A DNA stretch of 64,000 nt from NCBI GenBank assembly GCA_036504595.1, contig DASXUX010000014.1:124001-188000 (forward strand), in the 5' to 3' direction. This document shows, piece by piece, positions 18,196-26,481 of the stretch. The notes below the pieces were generated by a model. That model saw only the letters and a program-made list of their open reading frames with translations, was not told where the DNA came from and did no database searches. The position numbers and the translations under genes are program-made. Each line of letters opens with the position of its first letter. The first letter of the stretch is position 1. Source of the DNA: DASXUX01 sp036504595. Lineage in GTDB: Bacteria > Planctomycetota > SZUA-567 > H5-PLA8.

Positions 18196-19641
18196 TCACT
18201 GAATTCGGTAATACACCTGCAGCGTCAGGATCGTCAGGGCGGTGGAGTAGGTGGTGCCGCCGCTGGTGGACCAGGTGTCGTTGGTTTTCCAGCTTCCGTC
18301 GGTGGATTGCATATCGCCGATGGCCTTCTTCATCTGGGGCACCCATTCTTCCCATTCTTTGCCGCCGAGGAAGAACATGGCATACGTGCTGTAGTACATC
18401 TTGTACGGATCGTACAGCGCGCGCTGATCGTCATCTTTCAGGCGGTTCGGCGCCCACGCTCCGCCCCAGATCGGCGTGGTCGGCGGAATCGTGCCGTGGA
18501 TTCTCTCGGCGAGCTTCCGCAGCGACGGTGAGCGCGGGTCTTCGCCCAGCAACTGGCGGAGCATGAGCGCAATCGCGCACAAGCTGGGCCGGTCCACCTT
18601 GTCATCGTTGCCCAGCGAGTACTTCACACGGTTGTCGGCGGTCGTGGCGGCCTGGTACATCTCCAGCGCCTTCTTCAGACAGGAATCGGGAACCTTCAGG
18701 AACGCTTCGCGGCCGGCCAGCAGAGCCTGTACCTGCCAGGAACTCAGGGACGTGTCGGTATCGCCGTCCTTTTTTCCGTAGTAGTTCCAGCCGCCGGCGG
18801 GGGTCTGACAGTTGACGATGAAGTCGATGCCCTTCTGCGCCATCCCGCGAAGCTGCTCGTCGCCGCTCAGGCCCGCCGCTTCGCACATCGCCAGCGTAGC
18901 CATACCGTGGTTGTACATGAAGTGATTGCCTTCACCGTCCATCGAACCGAAGCGGCCGGTCAAGGCGTCCTGCTGTTGAATGACGTAACGCAGCCCCTTT
19001 CGGATACGGTCAGCGTACGCCACGGCTTTCGGTCCTTTGTCGTCTTTGATCCACGTTTCGCCTTCGCCAAAGAAGCACAACAAAGCCAGGCTGGTCACGC
19101 CCAGCGTGCCCCATTTCATGTCAGGGGGGATAGGCCATGAGCCGTCGTCTTTTTGAGTATTGATCAGGAAGCGCAAGCCTTCTGTCACAATCTGCTCCGG
19201 ACGCTTCGTTTGCTTTTCGCCGGGCGTATCGCCTTTGCTGGCCGCTCGCAACGCGTCCCGAGTGGGGTTCAAGCGCCAGCCGAACGTGGTCACGCGCGGA
19301 GCCGGAACGTCTGGCTTGGGCTGCGGGTCGGCGTAGGGAACAGCGTAGCTTGGCGTCGTCACGGCGCTGGCACCGGGGCTGGGCAATGCGGGCAAGCCCG
19401 CTCCGTCGTAAACCAAAGGCCGATCAAAGAGATCGTTGACGCCATAGATGATCGCGGCAATGGCCAGCAGCGCCAGCACGGCCCAGCGCAAGTACATCGC
19501 GATCTGTTCGCTGCGGCGAGCGGCGGCATCTTCCTGCACGGATTGAGCCAGGACGTCGAAGTCGATTTCGAGCCTTTTTCCGCAGACCGGACAATGCTCC
19601 GCGCGAATAGGGATATCCGAGTTGCAGTGCATGCACTTCAC
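18196..19641 (-). CDS. Zinc-ribbon, membrane-anchored protein with terpenoid-cyclase (prenyltransferase/squalene-oxidase) fold
   Basis: A 481-residue protein. A zinc ribbon at the N-terminus uses C3, C6, C17 and C20. One transmembrane helix lies near residues 50-67. The C-terminal half (about 155-480) carries repeats of the alpha/alpha toroid seen in squalene-hopene cyclases and A2M domains, for example FLINTQKDDGSWP, GLRYVIQQQDALTG, DFIVNCQTPAGGWNYYGKKD and MKKAIGDMQSTDGSW. The QxxDGSW or QTPAGGW signature is the QW motif. The cyclase DxDD acid is not seen, so enzymatic cyclisation is doubtful. Planctomycetes have many such anchored toroid proteins of unknown role. It may be transcribed after the 21928 TPR gene. 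Confidence 0.75.
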   Translation of the reverse strand: MKCMHCNSDIPIRAEHCPVCGKRLEIDFDVLAQSVQEDAAARRSEQIAMYLRWAVLALLAIAAIIYGVNDLFDRPLVYDGAGLPALPSPGASAVTTPSYAVPYADPQPKPDVPAPRVTTFGWRLNPTRDALRAASKGDTPGEKQTKRPEQIVTEGLRFLINTQKDDGSWPIPPDMKWGTLGVTSLALLCFFGEGETWIKDDKGPKAVAYADRIRKGLRYVIQQQDALTGRFGSMDGEGNHFMYNHGMATLAMCEAAGLSGDEQLRGMAQKGIDFIVNCQTPAGGWNYYGKKDGDTDTSLSSWQVQALLAGREAFLKVPDSCLKKALEMYQAATTADNRVKYSLGNDDKVDRPSLCAIALMLRQLLGEDPRSPSLRKLAERIHGTIPPTTPIWGGAWAPNRLKDDDQRALYDPYKMYYSTYAMFFLGGKEWEEWVPQMKKAIGDMQSTDGSWKTNDTWSTSGGTTYSTALTILTLQVYYRIQ

Positions 19642-19664
19642 AGGCTGCGTCTCCGTTCTGTACC

Positions 19665-19800
19665 GCAGGCTTCCAGCCTGCTTGTGTTGGTGCCACGGAT
19701 GTGCCCGCGCCGGCTGTTTGGCACGGGCTCATCCGTGCGCCCCGCACCAGAGGCACGGATGAGGCGGCGCAAACAGCCGCGCCGCCGCATCCGTGACACC
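19665..19800. repeat. Compound palindrome: small hairpin plus a 112-bp nested inverted repeat
   Basis: GCAGGCT-tcc-AGCCTGC (19665-19681) is a perfect 7-bp hairpin with a three-base loop. Next to it, GGTGCCACGGATG (19689-19701) pairs with CATCCGTGACACC (19788-19800), GGCTGTTTG pairs with CAAACAGCC, and CTCATCCGTGC pairs with GCACGGATGAG in the middle. The whole element can fold on itself. It fills the spacer between two leftward genes and encodes nothing I can support. Confidence 0.85.
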
Positions 19801-19804
19801 AAGA

Positions 19805-21928
19805 CTACTTGCTCCCAACCTTAAACGTCTTCGTTTCGGTCGCGCTATTACCGAGGATGTCCGAAGAGGTCACGATCACGTCGTAATCGCCAATGGGCAG
19901 TTCCCGGGCCGGCGTGACTTGGAACGCGTCGGCATCCAGTGGGAACCCGTCGGTGCGCGGCGGGTTGAGCTTTGGCATCTTGACCCTGTATTTGCCTTCG
20001 GACATCAGCGTGGTGGGAGCGCCCCTCTTGCCTTTGAGCACGACCTTCACGCTGTTGTAGTCAATGCCGCTGCGGTCCGAAAGAGTGATGCTGAATACTG
20101 GCAGAAGCGGCAGTGGCTCGGTGCCTTCCGCTTCGATGCGGCAGACAGGGCCTTGTTTATCCAGATCGAACTTGAAAGTGGGGAACGTTATCGGCGTGCC
20201 GCCGCCAACATCCACGGAGACCTCTACGTCGTGCAGGCCTTCCGCCAGTTCACGTTCGGACGGCAGATAAAGAAGCTGCGTTCCGTACACCCCAGCCATT
20301 TGAGCGCCGATCATTTTCCCGTCGATCTTGGCGGTTCCCCGCGGTTTCTGGCCCAGATTCGGGAGTTCCAGGGACGCGGCAATCAGGGTTCGAGGACCAA
20401 AGGAGCGCCGGCCTTCGCTCGGGCGGATGCCGACGCAGCGGGGTTGAATCGTCAGCTCCTTGGCAACTTGATCCAGTTGAGGCGACTTGACGCCTCGGGT
20501 GAGGCACTCAGCGAGCTTTCTGGCCGCGCCGACGTAGTCGCCCTTTTCCGTCAGCACCAACACGGATGTCAGAACGACATCGGGATTATCGGGTGCGAGC
20601 ATCTCGAGTTCTTTGACGGCCTGCAGGCAACGAGTATACAGCGCCTGCCGGAACGTATCCTCGACGAACTCCGTCAAAAATGCCTGGCGCCGCAGACAGG
20701 AGACCTCCCTTAACTTCAGATCGATCTTGGCCGGTGGCTCCAGCTTCATCAGGTTCATCTTCTTGAACAAGACTTCCTCTTCACCGAGCACCTTCTTCAG
20801 TTCGACCAACACCGGGAAATCCGCCTTGGGGAAACGATCGACTTTCTCGGATACTCCCCACCGGTCGGGCAACGGAGTCTGACCCGTGAAACCGGTCAGC
20901 GGCACACTGGCCGTAGCCGCCACATCGGCCAGACGCTTTTCGTAAAGGCCGATGATGTTCTGGTAGGCGGCCAGGTCTTTCGTATCGGCATTGATGGCGC
21001 GTTGGAAGTATTTCAGCGCGTTGGCGTACGGGCCGATCACGTAGTCCGGATCGTCTCTGCACAAGGCCAGAGCAACACCCATTGAATTGAGCGTGTTCAC
21101 CTTGTCTTTTTCGAAATTCTTCTGGTCGGCCTCAAAGCTCTTGATCAGTTCGCGGCGCTTTGGCGTGGGCAGGTTCTTCTCCGTCATGGCGGAAAGCAGC
21201 GCCAGGCGCTTGCCTTCGTCGGAGCGCTTCCCAGTGCCGCCCGTGGCGCGTGTGCGCTCGAAGTACGCCACCGCTTCCATTGGCTTGCCGTTCTGTGAAG
21301 CAACCATCGCGGCGAGGGTATAGAACTGTTCTTGCGCCGGACGCGAAGGCGCGATGCCGGCCGTCTCCCGATCGACAATCTGACGGCAGTCCTTCTCGAG
21401 ATCCTTAGTGGCGGCGGCACCGCCACGGTGCATTTTTACCAGAGCGGTGTTGATCATGGCATCGACGCAGTTTTTCTGAGCGGTCATGGCCCGATCGAAA
21501 TACTTCTGCACGTCCGGCAGAATCTTGGGCTGCTTTTCCTTGGCCGCGCCCATATACATCGCGACGCCGGCGCCCACCAGCGCCGACGCCTTTTCCCGGT
21601 CGGCGACGCCCTCCAGGTTCACGATCTCTTCAAAAGCCTTTTGAGATTCGACGTACGCCTTCTGCCTGAAAAGCAGGTTGGCCAGGTAGAAGCGCGCGTT
21701 GGTTTTCTTTGGATTGAGTTCCACCAGAAGCTTGCACGCGTCAATGCCGTTGGAAATTGCGTCGCCGCTATCATCGTACATGGCCTGCATGATGCGCCCG
21801 CGGCCAATGGCTTCCGCGCGCCGTTCGGAATTGGCGCGCCACATCGTCAGAAGAATCAGGATGCCAACGACGAAACCGCCGATACAGACGAGCAGTTTGA
21901 TCGAGACCTCGAACTTGCCAATGCGCAT
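19805..21928 (-). CDS. Membrane-anchored TPR protein with C-terminal beta domain
   Basis: A 707-residue protein. The ATG at 21928 is preferred because it starts directly before the anchor (FEVSIKLLVCIGGFVVGILI). An upstream in-frame ATG at 21997 would overlap the previous gene. Residues about 40-420 are TPR-like helices (ARFYLANLLFRQKAYVESQK). The last 200 residues are beta-rich and Ig-like (LAEGLHDVEVSVDVGGGTPI, PIGDYDVIVTSSDILGNSAT), similar to the final strand of bacterial Ig-like domains. No catalytic motif is visible. The stop of the upstream signal-peptidase-fold gene lies 23 bp away, so the two are likely co-transcribed. Confidence 0.7.
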   Translation of the reverse strand: MRIGKFEVSIKLLVCIGGFVVGILILLTMWRANSERRAEAIGRGRIMQAMYDDSGDAISNGIDACKLLVELNPKKTNARFYLANLLFRQKAYVESQKAFEEIVNLEGVADREKASALVGAGVAMYMGAAKEKQPKILPDVQKYFDRAMTAQKNCVDAMINTALVKMHRGGAAATKDLEKDCRQIVDRETAGIAPSRPAQEQFYTLAAMVASQNGKPMEAVAYFERTRATGGTGKRSDEGKRLALLSAMTEKNLPTPKRRELIKSFEADQKNFEKDKVNTLNSMGVALALCRDDPDYVIGPYANALKYFQRAINADTKDLAAYQNIIGLYEKRLADVAATASVPLTGFTGQTPLPDRWGVSEKVDRFPKADFPVLVELKKVLGEEEVLFKKMNLMKLEPPAKIDLKLREVSCLRRQAFLTEFVEDTFRQALYTRCLQAVKELEMLAPDNPDVVLTSVLVLTEKGDYVGAARKLAECLTRGVKSPQLDQVAKELTIQPRCVGIRPSEGRRSFGPRTLIAASLELPNLGQKPRGTAKIDGKMIGAQMAGVYGTQLLYLPSERELAEGLHDVEVSVDVGGGTPITFPTFKFDLDKQGPVCRIEAEGTEPLPLLPVFSITLSDRSGIDYNSVKVVLKGKRGAPTTLMSEGKYRVKMPKLNPPRTDGFPLDADAFQVTPARELPIGDYDVIVTSSDILGNSATETKTFKVGSK

Positions 21929-21950
21929 CAGCTCTGTCCGTCCTTTGAGC

Positions 21951-22448
21951 TCAGTTGAGCACCTTTCCGGCAATTGCGTAGAAGGGCACCGGCCCAATCT
22001 TCATGGAGTCGCCGACCTCTGGAGGGTCATTGGCCCAAGCCGTGGATTTGTCCGCGATGATAAAGACACAGCCGCGCGGAACCACCATCTCCGGGAACGT
22101 CCACTCCGCCTTCTCAACTTTATAGCTGGTCGTCTTGCCGCCCACTTTCACGGCCGCCGGGCTGACTTCGATACGCTCGCCTTCCAGCGCCGCGATGTGG
22201 CCGAAGCGGTACTCGCTTGGCCGGCCTGGCAGGTAGTAGGCCACAGTATCGCCGGCCTTCAGATCTGAAATGGAGCTGACCTTCAGGTCGATGGAGTATT
22301 TCCCCGGCGCCAGGACGTCGGCGTTCATGCTGTAATCGCTGGGATCGAGCACAACCTTGGAGTGCTGCGACTTGAACAGCTTGAAGCCGCCGACGATCAT
22401 CCCCATGGTAAGAACGAAGACAATGATGGAGCGGACAATTTCACTCAC
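21951..22448 (-). CDS. Signal-peptidase-I-fold membrane protein, probably catalytically inactive
   Basis: A 165-residue protein with one N-terminal transmembrane helix (about 6-24, SIIVFVLTMGMIVGGFKLF). The body follows the S26 plan: an SM pair at DYSMNAD, GDTVAYYLPG, then HIAALEGERIEV, and a late VVPRGCVFIIADKSTAWAND in place of the canonical GDNRxxSxDSR box. In active LepB the general base is Lys in KRVxGLPGD. Here that position reads FGHIAALEGE, so the Lys is missing. I infer loss of peptidase activity or a changed mechanism. A normal lepB is present at 43992, so essential processing does not depend on this gene. Confidence 0.55.
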   Translation of the reverse strand: MSEIVRSIIVFVLTMGMIVGGFKLFKSQHSKVVLDPSDYSMNADVLAPGKYSIDLKVSSISDLKAGDTVAYYLPGRPSEYRFGHIAALEGERIEVSPAAVKVGGKTTSYKVEKAEWTFPEMVVPRGCVFIIADKSTAWANDPPEVGDSMKIGPVPFYAIAGKVLN

Positions 22449-22550
22449 GTTGATGCTCCGCCTCCGCTTTGCCGCAAACTCTATCTCTTGCAGACCAAAG
22501 ACTTGTTACACGTTTACGCTACTACGTCAAGGCAGGAAAATGGGTGCCTG

Positions 22551-22671
22551 TGTGGCACGGGCAGGCCGCCGGAGCGTCTTTTTGCTCTGGCGGATTGCCC
22601 GTGAATCCGGAGTGCCGCCGCACGGGCAATCCACGCCACAAGAAGCCGTGGCGTGGCCTGCCCGTGCCACA
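22551..22671. repeat. Nested perfect inverted repeats (17 bp outside, 12 bp inside)
   Basis: The outer arms TGTGGCACGGGCAGGCC (22551-22567) and its exact complement (22655-22671) enclose inner arms GGATTGCCCGTG (22592-22603) and CACGGGCAATCC (22621-22632). The element occupies the divergent spacer between 22448 and 22762. Both arm pairs share the CACGGGCA core with the hairpins at 18151 and 50077, which defines a dispersed family. Confidence 0.9.
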
Positions 22672-22761
22672 CAAGCATGCGCGTGCCACCCCGCTTCTTC
22701 CCACTTGACTTGCCGCCATCTCGGGGTACGAAAGCTAACGCATCACGCATCGGAGAGCCAC

Positions 22762-23169
22762 ATGCCAGCACCGCCCATTACCGTCACACTCAGCAAGTTC
22801 GAACAGCTTGAGATCCTCCGCGCTGAGATCGAAGCGCGCGAAGAGGAGCTCCACAACCTCGATCGGCAGATTCGCGAGCTTCTCTTCGAGCTGGAACGGC
22901 AGAAGTTCCTCAAATTGCTGCACCCGCTGTTCCAACGCATGCAACCGCCGCAGGATCTTGCCAACTTGGGCCAGTTGAACACCACGCGCGAGCAGTTGAC
23001 CGACGCACTGCAAACCATGCGCGACACCATGACCGCTCTGGAAACCGAAACGGCCGGCCAGGCCGCCCCCGCTTCGCGCCTGCGGTCCAACGCGCCCCCC
23101 GCGGCTCCCGGTATTGGCCGCAAGAAATTCGACTCCTTCGACGATTTCAAGGCGGCAAAAGGCCACTGA
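22762..23169 (+). CDS. Small coiled-coil protein of unknown function
   Basis: A 135-residue protein. The ATG at 22762 is chosen because GGAGAG lies 5 bp upstream. Residues about 8-105 form a long amphipathic helix with heptad spacing (FEQLEILRAEIEAREEELHN, TREQLTDALQTMRDTMTALE), consistent with a dimeric coiled coil. A Pro/Ala linker then leads to a conserved-looking tip, GRKKFDSFDDFKAAKGH. I do not recognise the family. No signal peptide is present, so it is probably cytoplasmic. The next rightward gene starts 160 bp later, across a spacer with GTCCGTTGTCCGTTGT-type short repeats. Confidence 0.65.
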   Translation: MPAPPITVTLSKFEQLEILRAEIEAREEELHNLDRQIRELLFELERQKFLKLLHPLFQRMQPPQDLANLGQLNTTREQLTDALQTMRDTMTALETETAGQAAPASRLRSNAPPAAPGIGRKKFDSFDDFKAAKGH

Positions 23170-23328
23170 CGTTTGTCCGTGGTCAGTGGTCCGTTGTCCG
23201 TTGTTGGCATGCGAGACTGCATGGCGATTTCGCCTTCAAAAGACGACTGACTATTGACTACGAACTCCTGACCAAGAGTGGTGTATCCGAATGCAGGCTT
23301 TAGAGAGAAAGAGACTCCTGTGAAGACG

Positions 23329-23700
23329 ATGAAGAAACTGAAGTGCAAGGTTCCCGGCTGCAATAAACCGCATCACGCACAGGGTTATTGCCAAACCTGC
23401 TACGACGACCTCCGCAAAAAGAAGCCCGGCAAACAGGCCAAACTGCCCGTCCAAGCGTCCGCGAAAAAAGCTCCGCCACTCACCAAAGGTAAAGAGGATA
23501 AGCATCTGGAAACTCCGCCCGTCGAAAGCGGCAAGGCCCGCACCCGCAAAGGCTCCGCCACCACCCCACCCGCTCCTGCAGGCGCTGCCGCCAGCGAACC
23601 CAAGCCCGGCCGCCTCGGCCTGATCAAAACGCGCCACGAAGCCATGAAGCGCGAGATCGACCAGATCCGCGAGGACCTCGAGTCCGAAGAAGAAGAATAA
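23329..23700 (+). CDS. Small basic protein with treble-clef-like zinc motif
   Basis: A 123-residue protein from the ATG at 23329. A GTG at 23320 is an equally possible start. The first 25 residues read MKKLKCKVPGCNKPHHAQGY then CQTCYDD, a Cys4/His zinc-binding pattern (CxxxxC, HxxxxxCxxC) seen in short DNA- or RNA-associated bacterial proteins. The rest is disordered, rich in Lys, Ala and Pro, and ends in an acidic helix (IDQIREDLESEEEE). A nucleic-acid-binding role is an inference from the zinc knuckle and charge pattern. Confidence 0.6.
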   Translation: MKKLKCKVPGCNKPHHAQGYCQTCYDDLRKKKPGKQAKLPVQASAKKAPPLTKGKEDKHLETPPVESGKARTRKGSATTPPAPAGAAASEPKPGRLGLIKTRHEAMKREIDQIREDLESEEEE

Positions 23701-23709
23701 CGGCGGGCT

Positions 23710-24441
23710 AACCGCAAATACTCAAAGGCGCAAAGAACGGACTTCATGGTTTCTTTCCGCTCCCTGCACCCATCGCTGCGCCCACGCACGCGCCCAGATG
23801 CAGCACGAGCATGGCTAGAGCGCCTTGCCAGAGGAAGTGGAGTGGGCTGCTATAAAGCAACTTGGGCACCCCAATCCATTCGCCAAAACCGCGAGGGCTC
23901 ATCGCTCCCAAGAAGTATCCCGCGACGAAGCCGAAGAGAACGCCAAGGACCATTGCCGGCGTTTGTCCAACAACCAATCCATAGAATAAGCCGAGGCATG
24001 CGCCCGTAACGATGGCCACCCACGTGACGGCATTGACCTCTGGGATGTAAACAACTTCACCATAGCCTTCCAGAAAAAAAAGGCTGTGCCCAAACGGAAA
24101 CTTCGGCGCCAAAATCATCGCCGCGACCAACGCCAAAAAAAGCATCACCGCACCGATGAACGCGAACGACCAGTGCTTTCCTGGCAAAGCCACCGGCATG
24201 ACTGCCGCATTCACCCACAGCGCCGCCATGATCACAAACAGCAGCAGCGGCGGCAGGAACTGAACGTCCTTCAGCCAATACAGCAGCGGCCCAACGACCG
24301 CGCCCGACACCGCCGCCCACAGCAGATGCTTGGGCAGCGCCTTGAACATTTCCGTGCGTGAAAGCGTCGGAGCAACTCGCGGCATAGGTCAGCCATTGCC
24401 GTTCATCTAAAAACTCTTCGCGCCTTTGCGTCTTTGCGGTT
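23710..24441. repeat. Inverted repeat pair flanking a membrane-protein gene
   Basis: The sequence AACCGCAAATACTCAAAGG at 23710-23728 continues to 23735. It matches, in reverse complement, 24417-24441 (TTCGCGCCTTTGCGTCTTTG onward) at about 24 of 27 positions. The pair brackets exactly one gene (23744-24385). The units themselves have a 7-base rhythm (CAAAGGCGCAAAGA). Confidence 0.7.
23744..24385 (-). CDS. Multi-pass membrane protein of unknown function
   Basis: A 213-residue protein with about six hydrophobic segments, including HLLWAAVSGAVVGPLLYW, LPPLLLFVIMAALWVNAAVM, FAFIGAVMLFLALVAAMILA, TWVAIVTGACLGLFYGLVVG and AMVLGVLFGFVAGYFLGAMS. Glycines are frequent in the helices, as in small channel or transporter-like proteins, but I recognise no family. 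The gene is bracketed by the inverted repeat pair at 23710 and 24417. The ATG at 24385 gives MPRVAPTLSRTEMF, and a start at the second Met is possible. Confidence 0.65.
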   Translation of the reverse strand: MPRVAPTLSRTEMFKALPKHLLWAAVSGAVVGPLLYWLKDVQFLPPLLLFVIMAALWVNAAVMPVALPGKHWSFAFIGAVMLFLALVAAMILAPKFPFGHSLFFLEGYGEVVYIPEVNAVTWVAIVTGACLGLFYGLVVGQTPAMVLGVLFGFVAGYFLGAMSPRGFGEWIGVPKLLYSSPLHFLWQGALAMLVLHLGACVGAAMGAGSGKKP

Positions 24442-24452
24442 CAAAAAAAGCC

Positions 24453-25202
24453 TTACACTCCCACCGCCAGCCGCCGCGCGAATTTTTCCGGCAGGCCATT
24501 GTCGATGATCAACTTCTGAGCGGTGCGAAAATCATACGGCCGGCGCACGAACGTCACCGTCCAGTTCTCCGCGTCGAAAATCGCGAAGCTCGCCAGCGGG
24601 CACTTGTCCCGCGGCTGGCCGACGCTTCCGGGGTTGATCAGATACACGTCGTTGCGGTCGAGTTGAAACGCCTTTGTCTCGCGCAGATCGCTGATGACCT
24701 GCTTGGTGCCGATCAGCATGGGGATGTGCGTGTGGCCGAAGAAGCAGACCTTCATCCCCGGAAAATCGTTCACCATGCAGTTCAGATTCTTGCTGATTTC
24801 CGTCGCCGACAGAATGTACGCGTCGCGTTCGACCAATGAACCATGCACCATGATGAACGCATCGTCCACCGTCATGCCCTGCGGAATCTGCCGCAGGAAG
24901 CGCGCGTTCGATGGCGAGATGTTGTCCGCCGTCCACTCCAGCACCTTCGCCGCGGTCTTGCGCATGCGCGGGTCTTTGTCGCCGATGACCTGCCGGTCGT
25001 GATTGCCGGCGATGGTGTGGATGTTGGGCTTGTCTTTGACGGCCTGGATGCACTCGAACGGCTCCGCGCCATAGCCGACCAGGTCGCCCATGCACAGGAT
25101 CTTGTCCACGCCCGCCGCCTGCAGGTACTCCATGGCCACTCGCAAGGCCGTGTAATTGGCGTGGATGTCCGAAATGAGTCCGTATTTTGAGGCCAGCGGC
25201 AT
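24453..25202 (-). CDS. Calcineurin-like metallophosphoesterase (YfcE/MJ0936-like)
   Basis: A 249-residue cytoplasmic protein. The ATG at 25202 (MPLASKYGLISDIHANYTAL) puts the first metal motif at the expected N-terminal position. All metal-site motifs are present: SDIHAN (DxH), MGDLVGYG (GD), TIAGNHDRQV (GNHD), and FFGHTHIPM (GHxH). Length and order match the YfcE-like subfamily, which hydrolyses phosphodiesters in a two-metal centre. The in vivo substrate cannot be told from sequence. The gene stands alone, followed by the inverted repeat near 24417. Confidence 0.9.
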   Translation of the reverse strand: MPLASKYGLISDIHANYTALRVAMEYLQAAGVDKILCMGDLVGYGAEPFECIQAVKDKPNIHTIAGNHDRQVIGDKDPRMRKTAAKVLEWTADNISPSNARFLRQIPQGMTVDDAFIMVHGSLVERDAYILSATEISKNLNCMVNDFPGMKVCFFGHTHIPMLIGTKQVISDLRETKAFQLDRNDVYLINPGSVGQPRDKCPLASFAIFDAENWTVTFVRRPYDFRTAQKLIIDNGLPEKFARRLAVGV

Positions 25203-25319
25203 TGGACCTGTTGTGTCCTCGCGCGAGCGTCTACGTGCGCTTCCGTGTTGCACCACTCACATCGATGCAAGCAACCGATTATGTCCAAAGCGTTCACGCC
25301 TGCAAGTTGAAACCGCTTT

Positions 25320-25445
25320 ACTCAGTCGAGAAGTCAAGAAGTCCAGCGTCGAGAAGTCGAAGGCTTATGACTGTCTGGACCGGAATCTCACAAGCCCTCG
25401 ACTCCTTCGACTTCTGGACTTTCTCGACTCCTGGACTTTCGCACC
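25320..25445. repeat. Inverted heptamer-type arrays (GTCGAGAA / TCGACTTC)
   Basis: Positions 25325-25365 contain AGTCGAGAAGTCAAGAAGTC-type units. Positions 25395-25440 contain the complementary CTCGACTCCTTCGACTTCTG-type units. The spacer, between the metallophosphoesterase and the small gene at 25487, holds no coding sequence. Confidence 0.75.
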
Positions 25446-25486
25446 TTGCTCGCGTAAATTTCTCTCAGAACAAAAGGAGCCCTTGA

Positions 25487-25699
25487 ATGCCCAAGTACGT
25501 CCTGAAGATCCTCGTCGATATCGAAACCCGCGACGACATCGAAGCCCGCCGCGCCGCTTCCTCACTCGTTCAGAGCGGCCTCGCAACAGCCGCCGGCATC
25601 CGCGACATCGTGCTCCACTCCCAGACCGACAATAAGTCCATCCACATGAACCCCGACGGCACCTACTCCGGCCAGTGGCAAAAAGGCGGCGGCCGATAA
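25487..25699 (+). CDS. Small protein of unknown function
   Basis: A 70-residue protein. It is preceded by AAAAGGAGCCCTTGA, a good Shine-Dalgarno at the right distance. The sequence MPKYVLKILVDIETRDDIEA then RRAASSLVQSGLATAAGIRD has a beta-alpha-beta look. The tail (GTYSGQWQKGGGR) is flexible. I do not know the family. The strong ribosome binding site and clean start argue that it is real. It is convergent with rplQ. Confidence 0.6.
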   Translation: MPKYVLKILVDIETRDDIEARRAASSLVQSGLATAAGIRDIVLHSQTDNKSIHMNPDGTYSGQWQKGGGR

Positions 25700-25789
25700 C
25701 TGCCAATGCGGAATGATGAATTCTGAATGATGAATTCGGATTTGGCATCACAAGCCTTATTCCTCATCCATCATTCCTCATTCATCATT

Positions 25790-25822
25790 CAACAACAAGC
25801 CCCCGCTCATCGCAGGGGCTCG
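25790..25822 (-). terminator. Probable intrinsic terminator of the ribosomal operon
   Basis: On the minus strand, about 30 bp after the rplQ stop, AGCCCC (25815-25820) pairs with GGGGCT (25799-25804), with additional GC pairs inside the loop. A T-rich tail, TTGTTGTTG, follows. It sits just where the 20-kb operon should end. The adjacent region 25710-25795 holds AATGATGAATTC and TCATCATTC direct and inverted repeats. Confidence 0.6.
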
Positions 25823-25848
25823 GTCTTCAATGTCAAAGAACACTCGTT

Positions 25849-26472
25849 CTACTTCTGCTCGCCTTCCGCCTTCGGAGCTTCCGCCGCCGGTGGAACGGCT
25901 GGCGTCTCTGGAGCGGCCGCGGCCGGAGCCTGCTCGGCCGCCGGAGCTTCCTTTGCCGCTGCGACGGGAGCCGCCGCTTTCTTCTTCGCCTTCTTGCTGC
26001 GGCGCTGCTTCTGCGACTTCTCGCGCGGGGTCACCTCGGCCTCGCACAGCTCCCACAGCACCAGCGTGGAATTGTCCCCCAGCCGCGTGCCGTAATACTT
26101 CGAGCGGTTGAATTTCTGCCCGCGCGGAAGATCGGCCTTCGCCTGTCTGATCGTGGTGGGCAGGCGAATGATGCGCGTGTAACCACCCGTGCGCGCTTCA
26201 AACCGCGTCTTCACCTCGCCAAAAAGCTTCAGGATCGTTCGCTTGGCGGCAACGGTGGAACCCAGTTCCTTGAGCGCCAGCCGGCGGTGATGCGGCGTGC
26301 CCTTCTTGGCCAGCGTGATCAGCTTCTCAGCGATCGGCCTGGCGGCCTTGGCCTTCTGGACCGTAGTCCGAATCCGGCCGTGCTCGATAATGTTCATGAC
26401 CATGTTCCGCATCATCGCCGTGCGATGGGACGAATGACGGCTGAAACTCTTTACTGCACTCAAGTGACGCAT
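25849..26472 (-). CDS. rplQ: Ribosomal protein L17 with long Ala/Pro tail
   Basis: A 207-residue protein. The first 125 or so residues match L17: SSHRTAMMRNMVMNIIEHGR, RIRTTVQKAKAARPIAEKLI, and GGYTRIIRLP. The remaining 80 residues are a basic patch (QKQRRSKKAKKKAAAP) followed by an Ala/Pro/Glu tail, well beyond the usual 120-130 residues. L17 binds 23S rRNA near the tunnel exit of the 50S subunit. It is the last gene of the operon, as usual after rpoA. The tail is probably disordered on the ribosome surface. Confidence 0.95.
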   Translation of the reverse strand: MRHLSAVKSFSRHSSHRTAMMRNMVMNIIEHGRIRTTVQKAKAARPIAEKLITLAKKGTPHHRRLALKELGSTVAAKRTILKLFGEVKTRFEARTGGYTRIIRLPTTIRQAKADLPRGQKFNRSKYYGTRLGDNSTLVLWELCEAEVTPREKSQKQRRSKKAKKKAAAPVAAAKEAPAAEQAPAAAAPETPAVPPAAEAPKAEGEQK

Positions 26473-26481
26473 GTTTCTTCC

